A stretch of DNA of 41,312 nt from Salinicoccus halitifaciens (GTDB taxonomy: Bacteria; Bacillota; Bacilli; Staphylococcales; Salinicoccaceae). Each line of letters starts with the position of its first letter. The stretch's first letter is position 1. The stretch covers positions 1 through 41,312 of the forward strand of contig NZ_JAJNCU010000006.1 of NCBI RefSeq assembly GCF_021026095.1. Reading direction: 5' to 3'. The translations under genes were made by a program, and so were the position numbers. Below the pieces are notes generated by a model. It worked only from the letters and a program-made list of their open reading frames with translations, searched no databases and had not been told where the DNA came from. Shown here piece by piece: positions 32,431 to 40,670 of the stretch.

Positions 32431-34017
32431 TCATGAAGCAGGTTTTTCTATCGGTTTGTATACCAGTTTTGAAATCACGACGACAACGCCGAGCAGTGCA
32501 ACAATCACTGCAAGCGAAATCCATACACTCGAGGTGATGCCGAGCACGATGTAGCCTGCAAGCGCAATCGCAGCCGACAGCACCGCATATGGCAGCTGTG
32601 TCAATACGTGGGTGATATGGTTGCTTCCCGCACCCGTCGATGACAAAATCGTTGAGTCGGAGATCGGGGAACAGTGGTCGCCGAAAACCGCACCCGCGAG
32701 CACTGCCGCAACGGCCGGGATCAAAAGCTCCGTCTCGCCCAGTGAAATCATGATTTCACCCGTAACCGGGATCAAAATACCGAACGAACCCCAGCTCGTC
32801 CCCGTGGCCAGTGCCATGATGCATGCCACGACGAAGACGACGCCGAGCAGCATGCCGGCTGGCAGGTTCGATTCCTCGACCATCGCGCCGAGCACCTCGC
32901 CCGTACCGAGCTGGCTGATCAGGTTGCCGATCATCCATGCAAGCGTCAGCACGACCATCGCCGGAAGCATGGCCTTGAAGCCGCTTTTCACGCCGAGCCA
33001 TATATGGCCTGAACCGAAACGGTCGTTGTTCTTCGTATAATTGAAGTAATAATACAGGCTGAGTCCGAGGCCGACGATGCCGCCGGCGATCAGGCTGTGC
33101 GTCACAAGCGTACTTTCAAGGACGGAAAATAAATCCCATGCCCCCGCTTCAAGTCCGCCGGTGATGAACATCATCACGATGACGGTCACGGCAAGCCCGA
33201 TCATCGGCACAAGCAGTGCCCGGGCTGAACTGTTGTTCACGGACGGCAGATCTTCATCGACATTGCCCGGCACTTCCCTGCCGTGGTCGATGACTTCGCC
33301 GTCGACGATCGCGCGCCTTTCCTGCTCCCGCATCGGACCGATGTCAAAGCGCATCAGTATGACGATGAACATCATGGCAATCGCCGTGATCACGTAGAAA
33401 TTCATCGGGATCATATAAAGGAATGCCTGGAACGGTGAAATGGACGTGAGGCCCGCCGCAAGCAGCAGCGGTGCGACAAGGCCCATGATGCCGGCACCCC
33501 AGCTTGATACCGGCGCGATCACCGAGACCGGGGACGCCGTCGTATCCACATAATATGCAAGTTTTGCACGGGATATCCTGTGCTTATCGGTCAGTGGCCT
33601 TGCCACCTGGCCCGTGATCAGGGCGCTGAAATAATCATCTATGAAGACGATGATGCCGAGGAGGCCGGTTGCGAGCCCCGCACTCCGCCTTGTTCTGAAT
33701 TTATCCAGTGCCCAGCCGGTGAAGGCCTTTGCACCACCCGACATGTTCATGAAAGCGGTCATGATGCCGAGCATCGTCAGGAATATCAGGATGAATGCTT
33801 CCCATGTATTGATGCTGCCTTCATCTATGAAGATGCCGATGAACGCCTCCCATAGAAGCCTGAGTGATTCCATGATGCTTCCGCCCGCAACGACGAATGC
33901 CGACGTGATGATGCCCGCTCCCAGGCTGATGCCGACTTTGCGGGTCAACAGGACGAGGACCAGTGTCAGAAGCGGCGGAATCAGCGGCATATACTCCCAT
34001 GCTAAAAAGCTCTCCAT
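32431..34017 (-). CDS. NhaC-superfamily transporter, probable lysine carrier (LysW type)
   Basis: 528-aa membrane protein with about 11-13 helices. The IIVFIDDYFSALITG motif near residue 122 and DTTASPVSVIAPVSSWGAG are typical of NhaC-related carriers, and a central hydrophilic loop lies near 225-255. By sequence alone it would be annotated as Na+/H+ antiporter, but it stands directly behind a lysine riboswitch; NhaC-family members under such control were proposed as lysine transporters (LysW). The substrate is therefore inferred from regulation. AGGAGG lies at the end of the riboswitch terminator. Confidence 0.87.
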   Translation of the reverse strand: MESFLAWEYMPLIPPLLTLVLVLLTRKVGISLGAGIITSAFVVAGGSIMESLRLLWEAFIGIFIDEGSINTWEAFILIFLTMLGIMTAFMNMSGGAKAFTGWALDKFRTRRSAGLATGLLGIIVFIDDYFSALITGQVARPLTDKHRISRAKLAYYVDTTASPVSVIAPVSSWGAGIMGLVAPLLLAAGLTSISPFQAFLYMIPMNFYVITAIAMMFIVILMRFDIGPMREQERRAIVDGEVIDHGREVPGNVDEDLPSVNNSSARALLVPMIGLAVTVIVMMFITGGLEAGAWDLFSVLESTLVTHSLIAGGIVGLGLSLYYYFNYTKNNDRFGSGHIWLGVKSGFKAMLPAMVVLTLAWMIGNLISQLGTGEVLGAMVEESNLPAGMLLGVVFVVACIMALATGTSWGSFGILIPVTGEIMISLGETELLIPAVAAVLAGAVFGDHCSPISDSTILSSTGAGSNHITHVLTQLPYAVLSAAIALAGYIVLGITSSVWISLAVIVALLGVVVVISKLVYKPIEKPAS

Positions 34018-34038
34018 TAAATTTTCCTCCTAAAATAT

Positions 34039-34245
34039 AAAAAAGTCACGTGAGGCCATGAAGCGCCACGTGACAAGGTATGTATCCGTGTAGCGCATCA
34101 TATTAATGACAGTACCAGGCCTGTTAAGCCGGGTCCCAGGGGATTTTCCGCCAAAAACCCCCTTCGGCCACCATTCCTTTCAGGAAGACTCCAGCGCATG
34201 CCTGCTCGTCATCCGTACTGATAATGGTCGCAACCTCTACTTTTC
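34039..34245 (-). promoter_or_regulatory. Lysine riboswitch (L box) with terminator
   Basis: The minus strand shows the L-box landmarks: AGAGGTTGCGACC (34238-34226), GCCGAAG (34168-34162) and the closing ACTGTCAT (34113-34106). The expression platform is an 8-bp stem GTCACGTG/CACGTGAC (34045-34052, 34067-34074) followed by six U. Lysine binding should favour termination and so repress the transporter. Confidence 0.9.
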
Positions 34246-34263
34246 TATTCGATTAACATTCAT

Positions 34264-34291
34264 ATTATAGCATAAAAGTTTTAAACGGCAA
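34264..34291 (-). promoter_or_regulatory. Promoter of the riboswitch-controlled transporter
   Basis: On the minus strand TTGCCG (34291-34286), 16 nt, then TATAAT with a TGC extension (34269-34264). It starts 2 nt after the YunD-like stop codon. Confidence 0.7.
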
Positions 34292-34292
34292 G

Positions 34293-35612
34293 CTACAGAT
34301 CATCACTGTAGCGCTTCACGATATCCCTCAGGAAATCGGGCATCATATAGGTCTTCCTCGAAGATTTGAAATGTGGGAAGATGCGGCCGAACGTGTACAT
34401 GTCGAGCGTGCCGATGGTGTAGTGCCCGTGGTCCCGGACACGTTCACCACCGACGAAATATTCCCGCTTCGAATGGATGTAGCCGATGTTATCCGTCACG
34501 AAACTGCCGAATATGTCACCCCTGAAGCCCATGCCCCGAACCACTTCATCGCGGAACTCATTGCGCATGGACTGCCTGAATATATCCTTCAGCTCACGCC
34601 CCGTGACTTCTATCCTGACTGCATTGATCGGATGGGGCAGCACTTTATGGAGTTCATAATCCGTCAATGTGCCGCCTTCGAAACTTTTGGCGATCAGCCC
34701 GGTATGCACGATGCTCACATCGGTGTCCGTGAATTTACGGATCATCGCGGCGAGGCGTGTGATGAAGCGGCTTGTATGGTAAAGATGCCTCGGTATCGGC
34801 AGGGCATTCCATTGTATGACCCTCTCCCGCATCAAGTCCCTGCCATATTCATAGTAGGGATCATCGATATGTGCAAGCAGGTCCGTCTCGATCAGACGTG
34901 CGGACTTCCGGACGAGCTTTCTGCCTTCAAAGTTCAGCGTGACTTCGCCGATATAATCCCCGAACCTGCCCGCCGCCCCGATGAGCACCGGCCCGACCCG
35001 GTCACCTTTGTCGAAATGATGGTGTGTATGCGAGCCGAGGATGACGTCGATTTCGGGGAAGCGGATTGCGATCGTCTCGTCGTCATACTTTCCGAGGTGG
35101 CTCATCAGCACGATGCAGTCCACCCTGCCCGACAGATGGTCCACACACTTCTCCACCCATTCGAAAGCATCGGAGACATTCCAGCCGAGCGCTTTATAGA
35201 AGGGTGTGAATTCAACGGTGAGTCCGATGAATCCGAATTTTATGCCGTTGATTTCCTTGATCACATACGGCTCGAAGTAAGGCTCCCGTTCGCCGCTCTC
35301 AAGCAGGTTTGCACACACGACGTCAAACCCGGCCCCGTCATACAATGATTTCAGATCATCGATTTCAAGGGTGATCCCTTCATTATTTCCGAGTGTGGCG
35401 ACATCGCATCCCGCCTGGTTCAAAAGGTCGATGTTCCCTTTTCCGAGCGTCGCTTCCGTATAAGGGTGCGAGCGGTCGACATGGTCCCCGAGATCCACAT
35501 ACATCATTCTTTCCTTATATCTCTTTTTCTGGTGGAGCAGATAATTCTTTATCTTCAAGTAATTATAAAGATGACTGTGGATATCATTCGTATGAAAGAG
35601 CTTTATTTCCAT
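34293..35612 (-). CDS. Metallophosphoesterase / 5'-nucleotidase family protein (YunD-like)
   Basis: 439 aa with an N-terminal calcineurin-like phosphoesterase domain and a C-terminal 5'-nucleotidase domain. Metal-site motifs: HTNDIHSH at 7-14, VDLGDHVD near 39, LGNNEG near 74, SHLGKYDD and GSHTHHHF. There is no signal peptide, unlike secreted nucleotidases, so it acts in the cytoplasm. The usual GNHE reads GNNE. TAGGAGAG precedes the ATG. It follows the YunE-like gene by 12 nt. The stop codon lies in a weak 7-bp hairpin (GCTACAG/CTGTAGC). Confidence 0.87.
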   Translation of the reverse strand: MEIKLFHTNDIHSHLYNYLKIKNYLLHQKKRYKERMMYVDLGDHVDRSHPYTEATLGKGNIDLLNQAGCDVATLGNNEGITLEIDDLKSLYDGAGFDVVCANLLESGEREPYFEPYVIKEINGIKFGFIGLTVEFTPFYKALGWNVSDAFEWVEKCVDHLSGRVDCIVLMSHLGKYDDETIAIRFPEIDVILGSHTHHHFDKGDRVGPVLIGAAGRFGDYIGEVTLNFEGRKLVRKSARLIETDLLAHIDDPYYEYGRDLMRERVIQWNALPIPRHLYHTSRFITRLAAMIRKFTDTDVSIVHTGLIAKSFEGGTLTDYELHKVLPHPINAVRIEVTGRELKDIFRQSMRNEFRDEVVRGMGFRGDIFGSFVTDNIGYIHSKREYFVGGERVRDHGHYTIGTLDMYTFGRIFPHFKSSRKTYMMPDFLRDIVKRYSDDL

Positions 35613-35624
35613 GATGTCACTCTC

Positions 35625-36446
35625 CTATAGAAAAGATTGTATAATCATATATATACCGAGCAGCAGCAGGACCGTTCTAAGGACAGCAACCACCGTATCA
35701 GAATCGAATTTCTGATTGAGGTATACACCGATTTTCGCACCGACGAATGCGGAAGGCACAAGGAAGAGGGTATGCAGGAAGTTGACGTTGCCCTGCAGCA
35801 GATGGCCGGTTGCAGAAGACAGTGCACCGAAAAAGACGAGCAGCATGCTTGTGCCGATCGCAATGGATGCCGGCATGCGGAACAGTATGAGCATCATCGG
35901 GGTCATGATCGCACCGCCGCCGATGCCGAACAGACCTGCCGTAAGGCCGGCGATGAAGCTTCCGATGATTGCGATATACGGCGGGAAGCCGTAATGGTAG
36001 ACGTTACCCATATTGTCCACATGCGGCCGTACATACCGCTCATCCTGAAACATGCTGAGGGGTTTGATGCGGTCCCTCACGATCAGGATCACACTCAGCA
36101 GTATGAGGAACAGTCCGAAATAGAGCTTGAAGCTCTCGGTCGTGAACAGGCCGCTCAAGTACGCCCCGGCAAGCGCGCCCGGGACGATGCCCGCCATGAA
36201 TAAAAGCCCGTTCTTGCGGTCGACCTGGTTGCTGCGCCCGTAGGACATCAGGGCAGAAAGCCCGATGAAGATCAGGACCATGCTCGAAGTGCCGACAGCG
36301 GACTGAGGCGTGACATCCGAAATGATATCGTTATCTATGCCGAAAAATATCAGCAGGGGCACTATGATGACGCCCCCGCCGATACCGACCAATGAACCCA
36401 AAGCAGCTGCAGACAGACCGATTAATATCAATATTAGATATTCCAT
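35625..36446 (-). CDS. TauE/SafE-family membrane transporter (YunE-like)
   Basis: 273-aa permease with about eight helices and the duplicated glycine-rich motif GSLVGIGGGVIIVPLLI near 18 and GLFGIGGGAIMTPMMLI in the second half. Family members export or import sulfonates and other organic anions; the substrate here is unknown. The ATG at 36446 is 8 nt from AAGGGG; a GTG at 36452 is too close. It stands between yunF-like and yunD-like genes, the same cluster as in Bacillus. Confidence 0.88.
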   Translation of the reverse strand: MEYLILILIGLSAAALGSLVGIGGGVIIVPLLIFFGIDNDIISDVTPQSAVGTSSMVLIFIGLSALMSYGRSNQVDRKNGLLFMAGIVPGALAGAYLSGLFTTESFKLYFGLFLILLSVILIVRDRIKPLSMFQDERYVRPHVDNMGNVYHYGFPPYIAIIGSFIAGLTAGLFGIGGGAIMTPMMLILFRMPASIAIGTSMLLVFFGALSSATGHLLQGNVNFLHTLFLVPSAFVGAKIGVYLNQKFDSDTVVAVLRTVLLLLGIYMIIQSFL

Positions 36447-36458
36447 ATGCACTACCCC

Positions 36459-37307
36459 TTAAAATAATCTCAATTGTTTTGGTGACAACCCGGTATATCT
36501 GATTCCCATCATCTCTATGAAATTCTGTGCATTGCCGCTCGCATGGCCTCCGGAGTTGTTGTTGAAGACGATATAGATGTCTTTCGTCTTATGTCTGAGG
36601 ATTTCAACCTGACTCTTCAGCCATTCAAGCTCTTCTTTGCTGTAGTCGTAGAGGTAGCGGACATTCCGCCATTCTTCCTGGGTGAGGTCTTTCTGCGTCC
36701 AGCCATGGACATTGCGTCCATGCAGGCGGATGAATGCCGTCTCATCCGTCACCCGGTTGACGAATGGTATGCTTCCGATACCTGCCTGAGGTTCATCGCA
36801 TATGCTGTGGATGATGTCGTTGTCATGCAGGAAGGACAGTGTCTCTTCCTTGAATTCACTTTTAAACCATGTCTGGTTCCTGAATTCGACCGCCACCTTG
36901 AATGGTTCGAGCATCGTTTTTGCGAATTTCACGTAACGGATGTTCTCTCCCGTGCAGTCGAACCACGGCGGGAACTGCAGCAGGACGAAGCCGAGTTTGT
37001 TTTGTTCCGCCATAGGGTATAACATATCCTTGAACGCTTTGAACACTTCCCTGATTGAGGCATAGTGGGACCTGTAATCACTGTGACCGGTCATGTATTG
37101 ATGCGCCTTGACGATGAATTTGAATTCCTTCGGCGTCTCGCTGCACCATTTCTCGACCACGGAGGTCCGCTGGATGGCATAATAAGTCGCATCCAGCTCG
37201 ACTATCGGGAAGAAACTGGAATATGTAGTCAATTTATCTTTTTTATTCGTCAGGCCGGTGTACAGATCATCGTGGTCTCCCCAGCCCGTCAATCCTATAT
37301 ATATCAT
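36459..37307 (-). CDS. DUF72 family protein (YunF-like)
   Basis: 282-aa TIM-barrel-like protein of unknown function. Recognisable DUF72 features: GLTGWGDHDDLY near the start, ELDATYYAI, VKAHQYMTGH, LGFVLLQFPPWF, VEFRNQTW and YIVFNNNSGGHASGNA at the end. The ATG at 37307 has AAGGTGA upstream. First gene of a yunF-yunE-yunD unit, divergent from the FetA-like gene with 50 nt between them. Confidence 0.86.
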   Translation of the reverse strand: MIYIGLTGWGDHDDLYTGLTNKKDKLTTYSSFFPIVELDATYYAIQRTSVVEKWCSETPKEFKFIVKAHQYMTGHSDYRSHYASIREVFKAFKDMLYPMAEQNKLGFVLLQFPPWFDCTGENIRYVKFAKTMLEPFKVAVEFRNQTWFKSEFKEETLSFLHDNDIIHSICDEPQAGIGSIPFVNRVTDETAFIRLHGRNVHGWTQKDLTQEEWRNVRYLYDYSKEELEWLKSQVEILRHKTKDIYIVFNNNSGGHASGNAQNFIEMMGIRYTGLSPKQLRLF

Positions 37308-37357
37308 CAAATCACCTTACTGGTATTTTACCATATATTTAAAGGAGGAAACTCATA

Positions 37358-38059
37358 ATGCCCATTATAGAATTCAAGAACGTGAGTCACAATGATATTC
37401 TGCATAATATCACGGGATCGTTCCGTGAAAGCAGGATCACCACTTTCGTCGGGCCGAGCGGTGCCGGAAAATCGACCTGCCTCAAGATGATCAACGGCCT
37501 GCTCTCGCCCGACGCGGGGGAGGTGCTGTACAGGGGGAAGGACATTTTCGATTATGATATCAGCGGGCTCAGGAAAACCGTCAGCATGGCATTTCAGAGT
37601 TCCCCCATGATCCACGGCACCGTCTACGACAATTTGAACCTGCCGTGCGAGGTGCACGGTGAAGTGCTCGGGGAAGCACGTGCAGCCGAACTGCTCGACA
37701 TGGTCGAGCTGGATGCATCCTTCCTCACCCGCCCCGTCAGGGAGATTTCCGGCGGTGAGCGGAGCCGCATATCACTCGCCCGCACTTTTGTACATAGGCC
37801 GGAGGTCCTCCTACTTGATGAAATCACTTCAAGCCTCGACTATGTGCTTGTGCGGGATATTGAAAGGCTCGTCATGCGCCTTCAGTCCGAACAGGATGTC
37901 ACGGTCATCTGGATCACCCATGATCTGGAGCAGGCGAGGCGCGTCAGCCATGATATGTGGTTTTTGAGGAAGGGCGAACTCATCGAATACGGCCCGGCCG
38001 AATTCATCGACCGGACCGAAAACCCTGAAATCCGGTCATTTGTAAAGGGGGAACACTGA
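37358..38059 (+). CDS. fetA: ABC transporter ATP-binding protein, FetA-like
   Basis: 233-aa cytoplasmic ATPase that powers the FetB-type permease encoded next. Walker A GPSGAGKST at 32-40, signature SGGERSR at 131-137, Walker B LLLDE at 151-155, H-loop in WITHDLEQA. In E. coli FetAB is an iron exporter that lowers peroxide stress; that substrate is inferred here. AAAGGAGG precedes the ATG and the stop overlaps fetB by one base (TGATG). Confidence 0.9.
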   Translation: MPIIEFKNVSHNDILHNITGSFRESRITTFVGPSGAGKSTCLKMINGLLSPDAGEVLYRGKDIFDYDISGLRKTVSMAFQSSPMIHGTVYDNLNLPCEVHGEVLGEARAAELLDMVELDASFLTRPVREISGGERSRISLARTFVHRPEVLLLDEITSSLDYVLVRDIERLVMRLQSEQDVTVIWITHDLEQARRVSHDMWFLRKGELIEYGPAEFIDRTENPEIRSFVKGEH

Positions 38060-38823
38060 TGTCATTTTTACAGCTTGGACTGTCATTGATCTTTGTGGCC
38101 ATCCCGCTCGGACTGACTTTATTTCTAAAACTCGGGCTCGAGAAGGATATCATCATAGCGACGGTGCGGTCGGTCATCCAGCTTCTGATCATCGGATACA
38201 TACTGACTTTCGTCTTCGAAAGTGATTCCGTCATCTTCATCATCCTGATGATCCTCCTGATGATTGCCGCAGCGAGCCAGAATGTGGTAAAGAAAGGGAC
38301 AGGGATCCCGGGGATCACCGCAATCATCATATTCACGCTGTTCGTGGTCGAAGCCGTCTCGATGGGCATCCTGCTCGGCTTCAGCATCATTCCGGCAGAA
38401 CCGGAACAGATCATCCCGATCAGCGGCATGGTGATCGGCAACTGCATGGTATTATCTCTTTTATTCCTCAACAAATTCAAGGATGAACTTGTCGCAGGCG
38501 AAGAAGTGATCGAACTGATACTGTCATTCGGCGGGGCCCCCGAGGCGGCGATTTCAAGGAGCCTGAAATCATCGATACGGACGAGCATGATCCCCACCGT
38601 CGAGGCGATGAAGACGATGGGCCTCGTGCAGCTCCCCGGCATGATGAGCGGACTGATCATCGGCGGTGCGGACCCGCTTGAAGCGGTGATGTACCAGCTG
38701 CTGATCCTCTTCCTCATACTGACCACCGCCGCATTGTCCTCGGTCATGGTCGGCTACATGTCCTATCCGAAATTATTCAACCAGCGCCTGCAGTACATCG
38801 GGCTCCGGCCGTCGGAAAAGTAG
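38059..38823 (+). CDS. fetB: ABC transporter permease, FetB-like (UPF0014)
   Basis: 254-aa membrane protein with about six or seven helices. Family motifs: ATVRSVIQLLIIGYIL near 31, MVIGNCMV, LSFGGAPEAAI and SMIPTVEAMKTMGLVQLPGMM, the last a likely coupling region. It pairs with the overlapping ATPase gene. A lipoprotein gene follows 9 nt later and is likely co-transcribed. Confidence 0.9.
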   Translation: MSFLQLGLSLIFVAIPLGLTLFLKLGLEKDIIIATVRSVIQLLIIGYILTFVFESDSVIFIILMILLMIAAASQNVVKKGTGIPGITAIIIFTLFVVEAVSMGILLGFSIIPAEPEQIIPISGMVIGNCMVLSLLFLNKFKDELVAGEEVIELILSFGGAPEAAISRSLKSSIRTSMIPTVEAMKTMGLVQLPGMMSGLIIGGADPLEAVMYQLLILFLILTTAALSSVMVGYMSYPKLFNQRLQYIGLRPSEK

Positions 38824-38832
38824 GTGATTTGT

Positions 38833-39306
38833 ATGTATAGGAAATTACCGCTTCTTTTTGCAGCTGCCCTCTTCCTGGTGCTGTCCGGCTGCCGGGGCGG
38901 CGGGGAGGAAGCGGGGGCCGGATTTGAAGTCATCGCCAAATCCCGGTCGGTCCCGGTGCAGGAATTCCAGAACGGTGCGGAACTGATCCATGATGAAGAT
39001 ATGCTCATGACCTCGATTGAGGAGACCGGTGCCGATATCAGGTTGGAAGATGTGGATTTTGAGGAGGCACTCCTTTTTGAAGTCTCCATCATGGAGAACG
39101 GCTGCGGCTTCACACTCACTTCCGTGGAGGAAGATGACGGCGTGCTGAAGTTCAACTTTGAACTGACACCCGTCGCAGAGGGCGAAGCTGAGCCGGGTGA
39201 GGTCGTCTGCACGGAAATCGCAGTGCCCGCGGTATTTTATGTGAAGACCGGCCCCGCCGACTTCCACAGCCTGGAAGTTTACGGCTCCGGGATGAAATAT
39301 GAGTGA
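38833..39306 (+). CDS. Putative lipoprotein, function unknown
   Basis: 157-aa precursor with a basic start, hydrophobic stretch and lipobox LSGC (C20), so it should be anchored outside the membrane. The mature part is acidic and likely beta-rich, with two further cysteines (in NGCGF and VVCTE) that could form a disulfide. The ATG at 38833 is placed 5-6 nt after AGGTGA, which overlaps the fetB stop; a GTG at 38824 is less likely. The position implies a link to the FetAB-like exporter, but I recognise no family. Confidence 0.78.
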   Translation: MYRKLPLLFAAALFLVLSGCRGGGEEAGAGFEVIAKSRSVPVQEFQNGAELIHDEDMLMTSIEETGADIRLEDVDFEEALLFEVSIMENGCGFTLTSVEEDDGVLKFNFELTPVAEGEAEPGEVVCTEIAVPAVFYVKTGPADFHSLEVYGSGMKYE

Positions 39307-39330
39307 TGACGAGTACTGTAATAAAGTCCT

Positions 39331-39474
39331 GCTGCTCACTCGATGATGGATTTGCATGGTGAATGAGCAGCTCGGAGATATTACTGCTCACTCAACATCG
39401 GATTTCAGGTTGAATGAGCAGCGGGGACGCTTTTCTGCTCACTCAGCATCGGATTTCGCGTTAAGTGAGCAGCA
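39331..39474. repeat. Three copies of a 51/52-bp hairpin repeat
   Basis: Units start near 39333, 39385 and 39436. In the best copy GCTCACTCAAC and GTTGAATGAGC form an 11-bp stem with one mismatch around a 12-nt loop (ATCGGATTTCAG). Linkers between stems read like GGGGACGCTTTTC on the plus strand, close to the linker (GGGAGGCGTTTTTC) of the array at 75-358 on its minus strand. It lies between the lipoprotein stop and the shared terminator; no frame encodes a plausible protein. Confidence 0.85.
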
Positions 39475-39491
39475 CAGCCCCGCTTCAACCT

Positions 39492-39526
39492 AAAAAGCCT
39501 GCCCCTCAAAAAGGGGCAGGCTTTTT
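39492..39526. terminator. Bidirectional terminator between the lipoprotein and thioredoxin-like genes
   Basis: A perfect 15-bp inverted repeat (AAAAAGCCTGCCCCT at 39492-39506, AGGGGCAGGCTTTTT at 39512-39526) with U-runs in both directions. It touches the stop codon of the thioredoxin-like gene. Confidence 0.92.
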
Positions 39527-39527
39527 C

Positions 39528-40082
39528 TTATATCGCCGTCTTGATCGTCTTTTTCATATCCTGGGCAACATGCTGCCACAGCACTTCGTTGCCTGCAAAT
39601 GTCTCGGACAGTTCACGGACTTTCACTTTGAACATCTTATCATATTCGTCCGAACCTTTTTCAGGCATATCCCTCAGCACTTCTTTCTGAATTTCGGTGG
39701 TTTCCGGCGCACGCGGCCCCCACTTCGCGACTTCCTGTCCGTCTTCGTTGATCAGCACGATAATCGGAATCACGCGCTTGCCGTCCGTCTCGTATGCATC
39801 CATCAGCTCTGTATGCGTGTCACGGAGGGAGATTCTCGTATCGATACCGCCTTTTTCAGCGAGTCTCCTGAAGATCGGCAGGTTCATCATGCAGTGGCCG
39901 CACCACGGTTCTGCAATGATGATGGCCCTGATGCCGCTTTCGGCCGTCTGTCTGAAGAACGCTTCATCTTCAGGCAGCGTGAAGTTTTCATAAATCTTCA
40001 TATAGTTCTCTTCGTGAGTCGTCAGTTCCTTCTCATACTCATCGAATGTCAGTCCCTTTTCAAACCAGTCGTTCAAGTTCAC
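39528..40082 (-). CDS. Thioredoxin-like family protein
   Basis: 184 aa; redox motif EPWCGHC at about 58-64 in an extended thioredoxin fold, with the cis-proline in KRVIPIIV and KWGPRAPE following. WCGHC is more like PDI than classical thioredoxin. No signal peptide, so cytoplasmic. Start: GTG at 40082 lies 7 nt after GGAGG, giving MNLNDWFEKG; the ATG at 40088 is only one base from it, so I prefer the GTG, though the ATG remains possible. Downstream of the PH/GRAM-like gene and probably co-transcribed with it. Confidence 0.84.
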   Translation of the reverse strand: MNLNDWFEKGLTFDEYEKELTTHEENYMKIYENFTLPEDEAFFRQTAESGIRAIIIAEPWCGHCMMNLPIFRRLAEKGGIDTRISLRDTHTELMDAYETDGKRVIPIIVLINEDGQEVAKWGPRAPETTEIQKEVLRDMPEKGSDEYDKMFKVKVRELSETFAGNEVLWQHVAQDMKKTIKTAI

Positions 40083-40142
40083 TTTCATTCCTCCTTCAAT
40101 CATTACACCTTTAATTTTATCATATTCAGGTGCAGTGCCCAG

Positions 40143-40469
40143 TCATTTGACTGCCGTGTCCGGCAGTTCCTCAATCATCCGCTCGATCTTCCTCACCCAG
40201 TCCTTGCGCCGGTTGACCACGAACTGGAATTCCTCGCCGTCCCTTGTCTGCACCCGGATGCCGTTCGGTATCGGAATCTTCCCGAGCATGTTGTTCACGA
40301 TGCTCACCGTCTCGACATCTTCAAGCATGATCTCCGTCCGGGTCTTCTTCACCTGCATCATGGCGGGATCATGGATGAGACGTGTTGCAGTCAGAAATAA
40401 ACGCCCCTTGACCGCATGGATGCCGTGCCACAAATTCGCCGTACCTTTTTTGACGATATCTTCAGCCAC
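40143..40469 (-). CDS. PH/GRAM-like domain protein, function unknown
   Basis: 108-aa cytoplasmic protein. The pattern KGTANLWHGIHAVKGRLFLTATRLIH followed by short beta strands and a C-terminal helix resembles bacterial GRAM/PH-like domains; no catalytic residues are seen. The start is GTG at 40469 with AGAGGGGG 7 nt upstream. 60 nt separate it from the thioredoxin-like gene and no terminator is seen between them. Confidence 0.75.
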   Translation of the reverse strand: MAEDIVKKGTANLWHGIHAVKGRLFLTATRLIHDPAMMQVKKTRTEIMLEDVETVSIVNNMLGKIPIPNGIRVQTRDGEEFQFVVNRRKDWVRKIERMIEELPDTAVK

Positions 40470-40670
40470 GATGAATCCCCCTCTCGTAAGTAAATGTATA
40501 AACGGTATTATAACATACCATTGGTAACAGATTTTTACATATTCTCACTATATCTGCCTCAAAAATTACACCGTCATTACAATTGAATTTCATATTGTTA
40601 AGAAGCATTGCCCCGATTCCTCACTATGTTACCGTGAAAATGTAACAAAATTGTGAAAGGGGACATTTAT

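Noticed and set aside
34371-35348. 325-codon open frame antisense to the YunD-like gene
   Set aside because: No ribosome binding site or known domain; complementary to a well-supported gene.
39465-40400. 311-codon plus-strand frame opposite the thioredoxin-like and GRAM-like genes
   Set aside because: It begins inside the repeat array, crosses a strong terminator, and both minus-strand genes have good starts and recognisable motifs.
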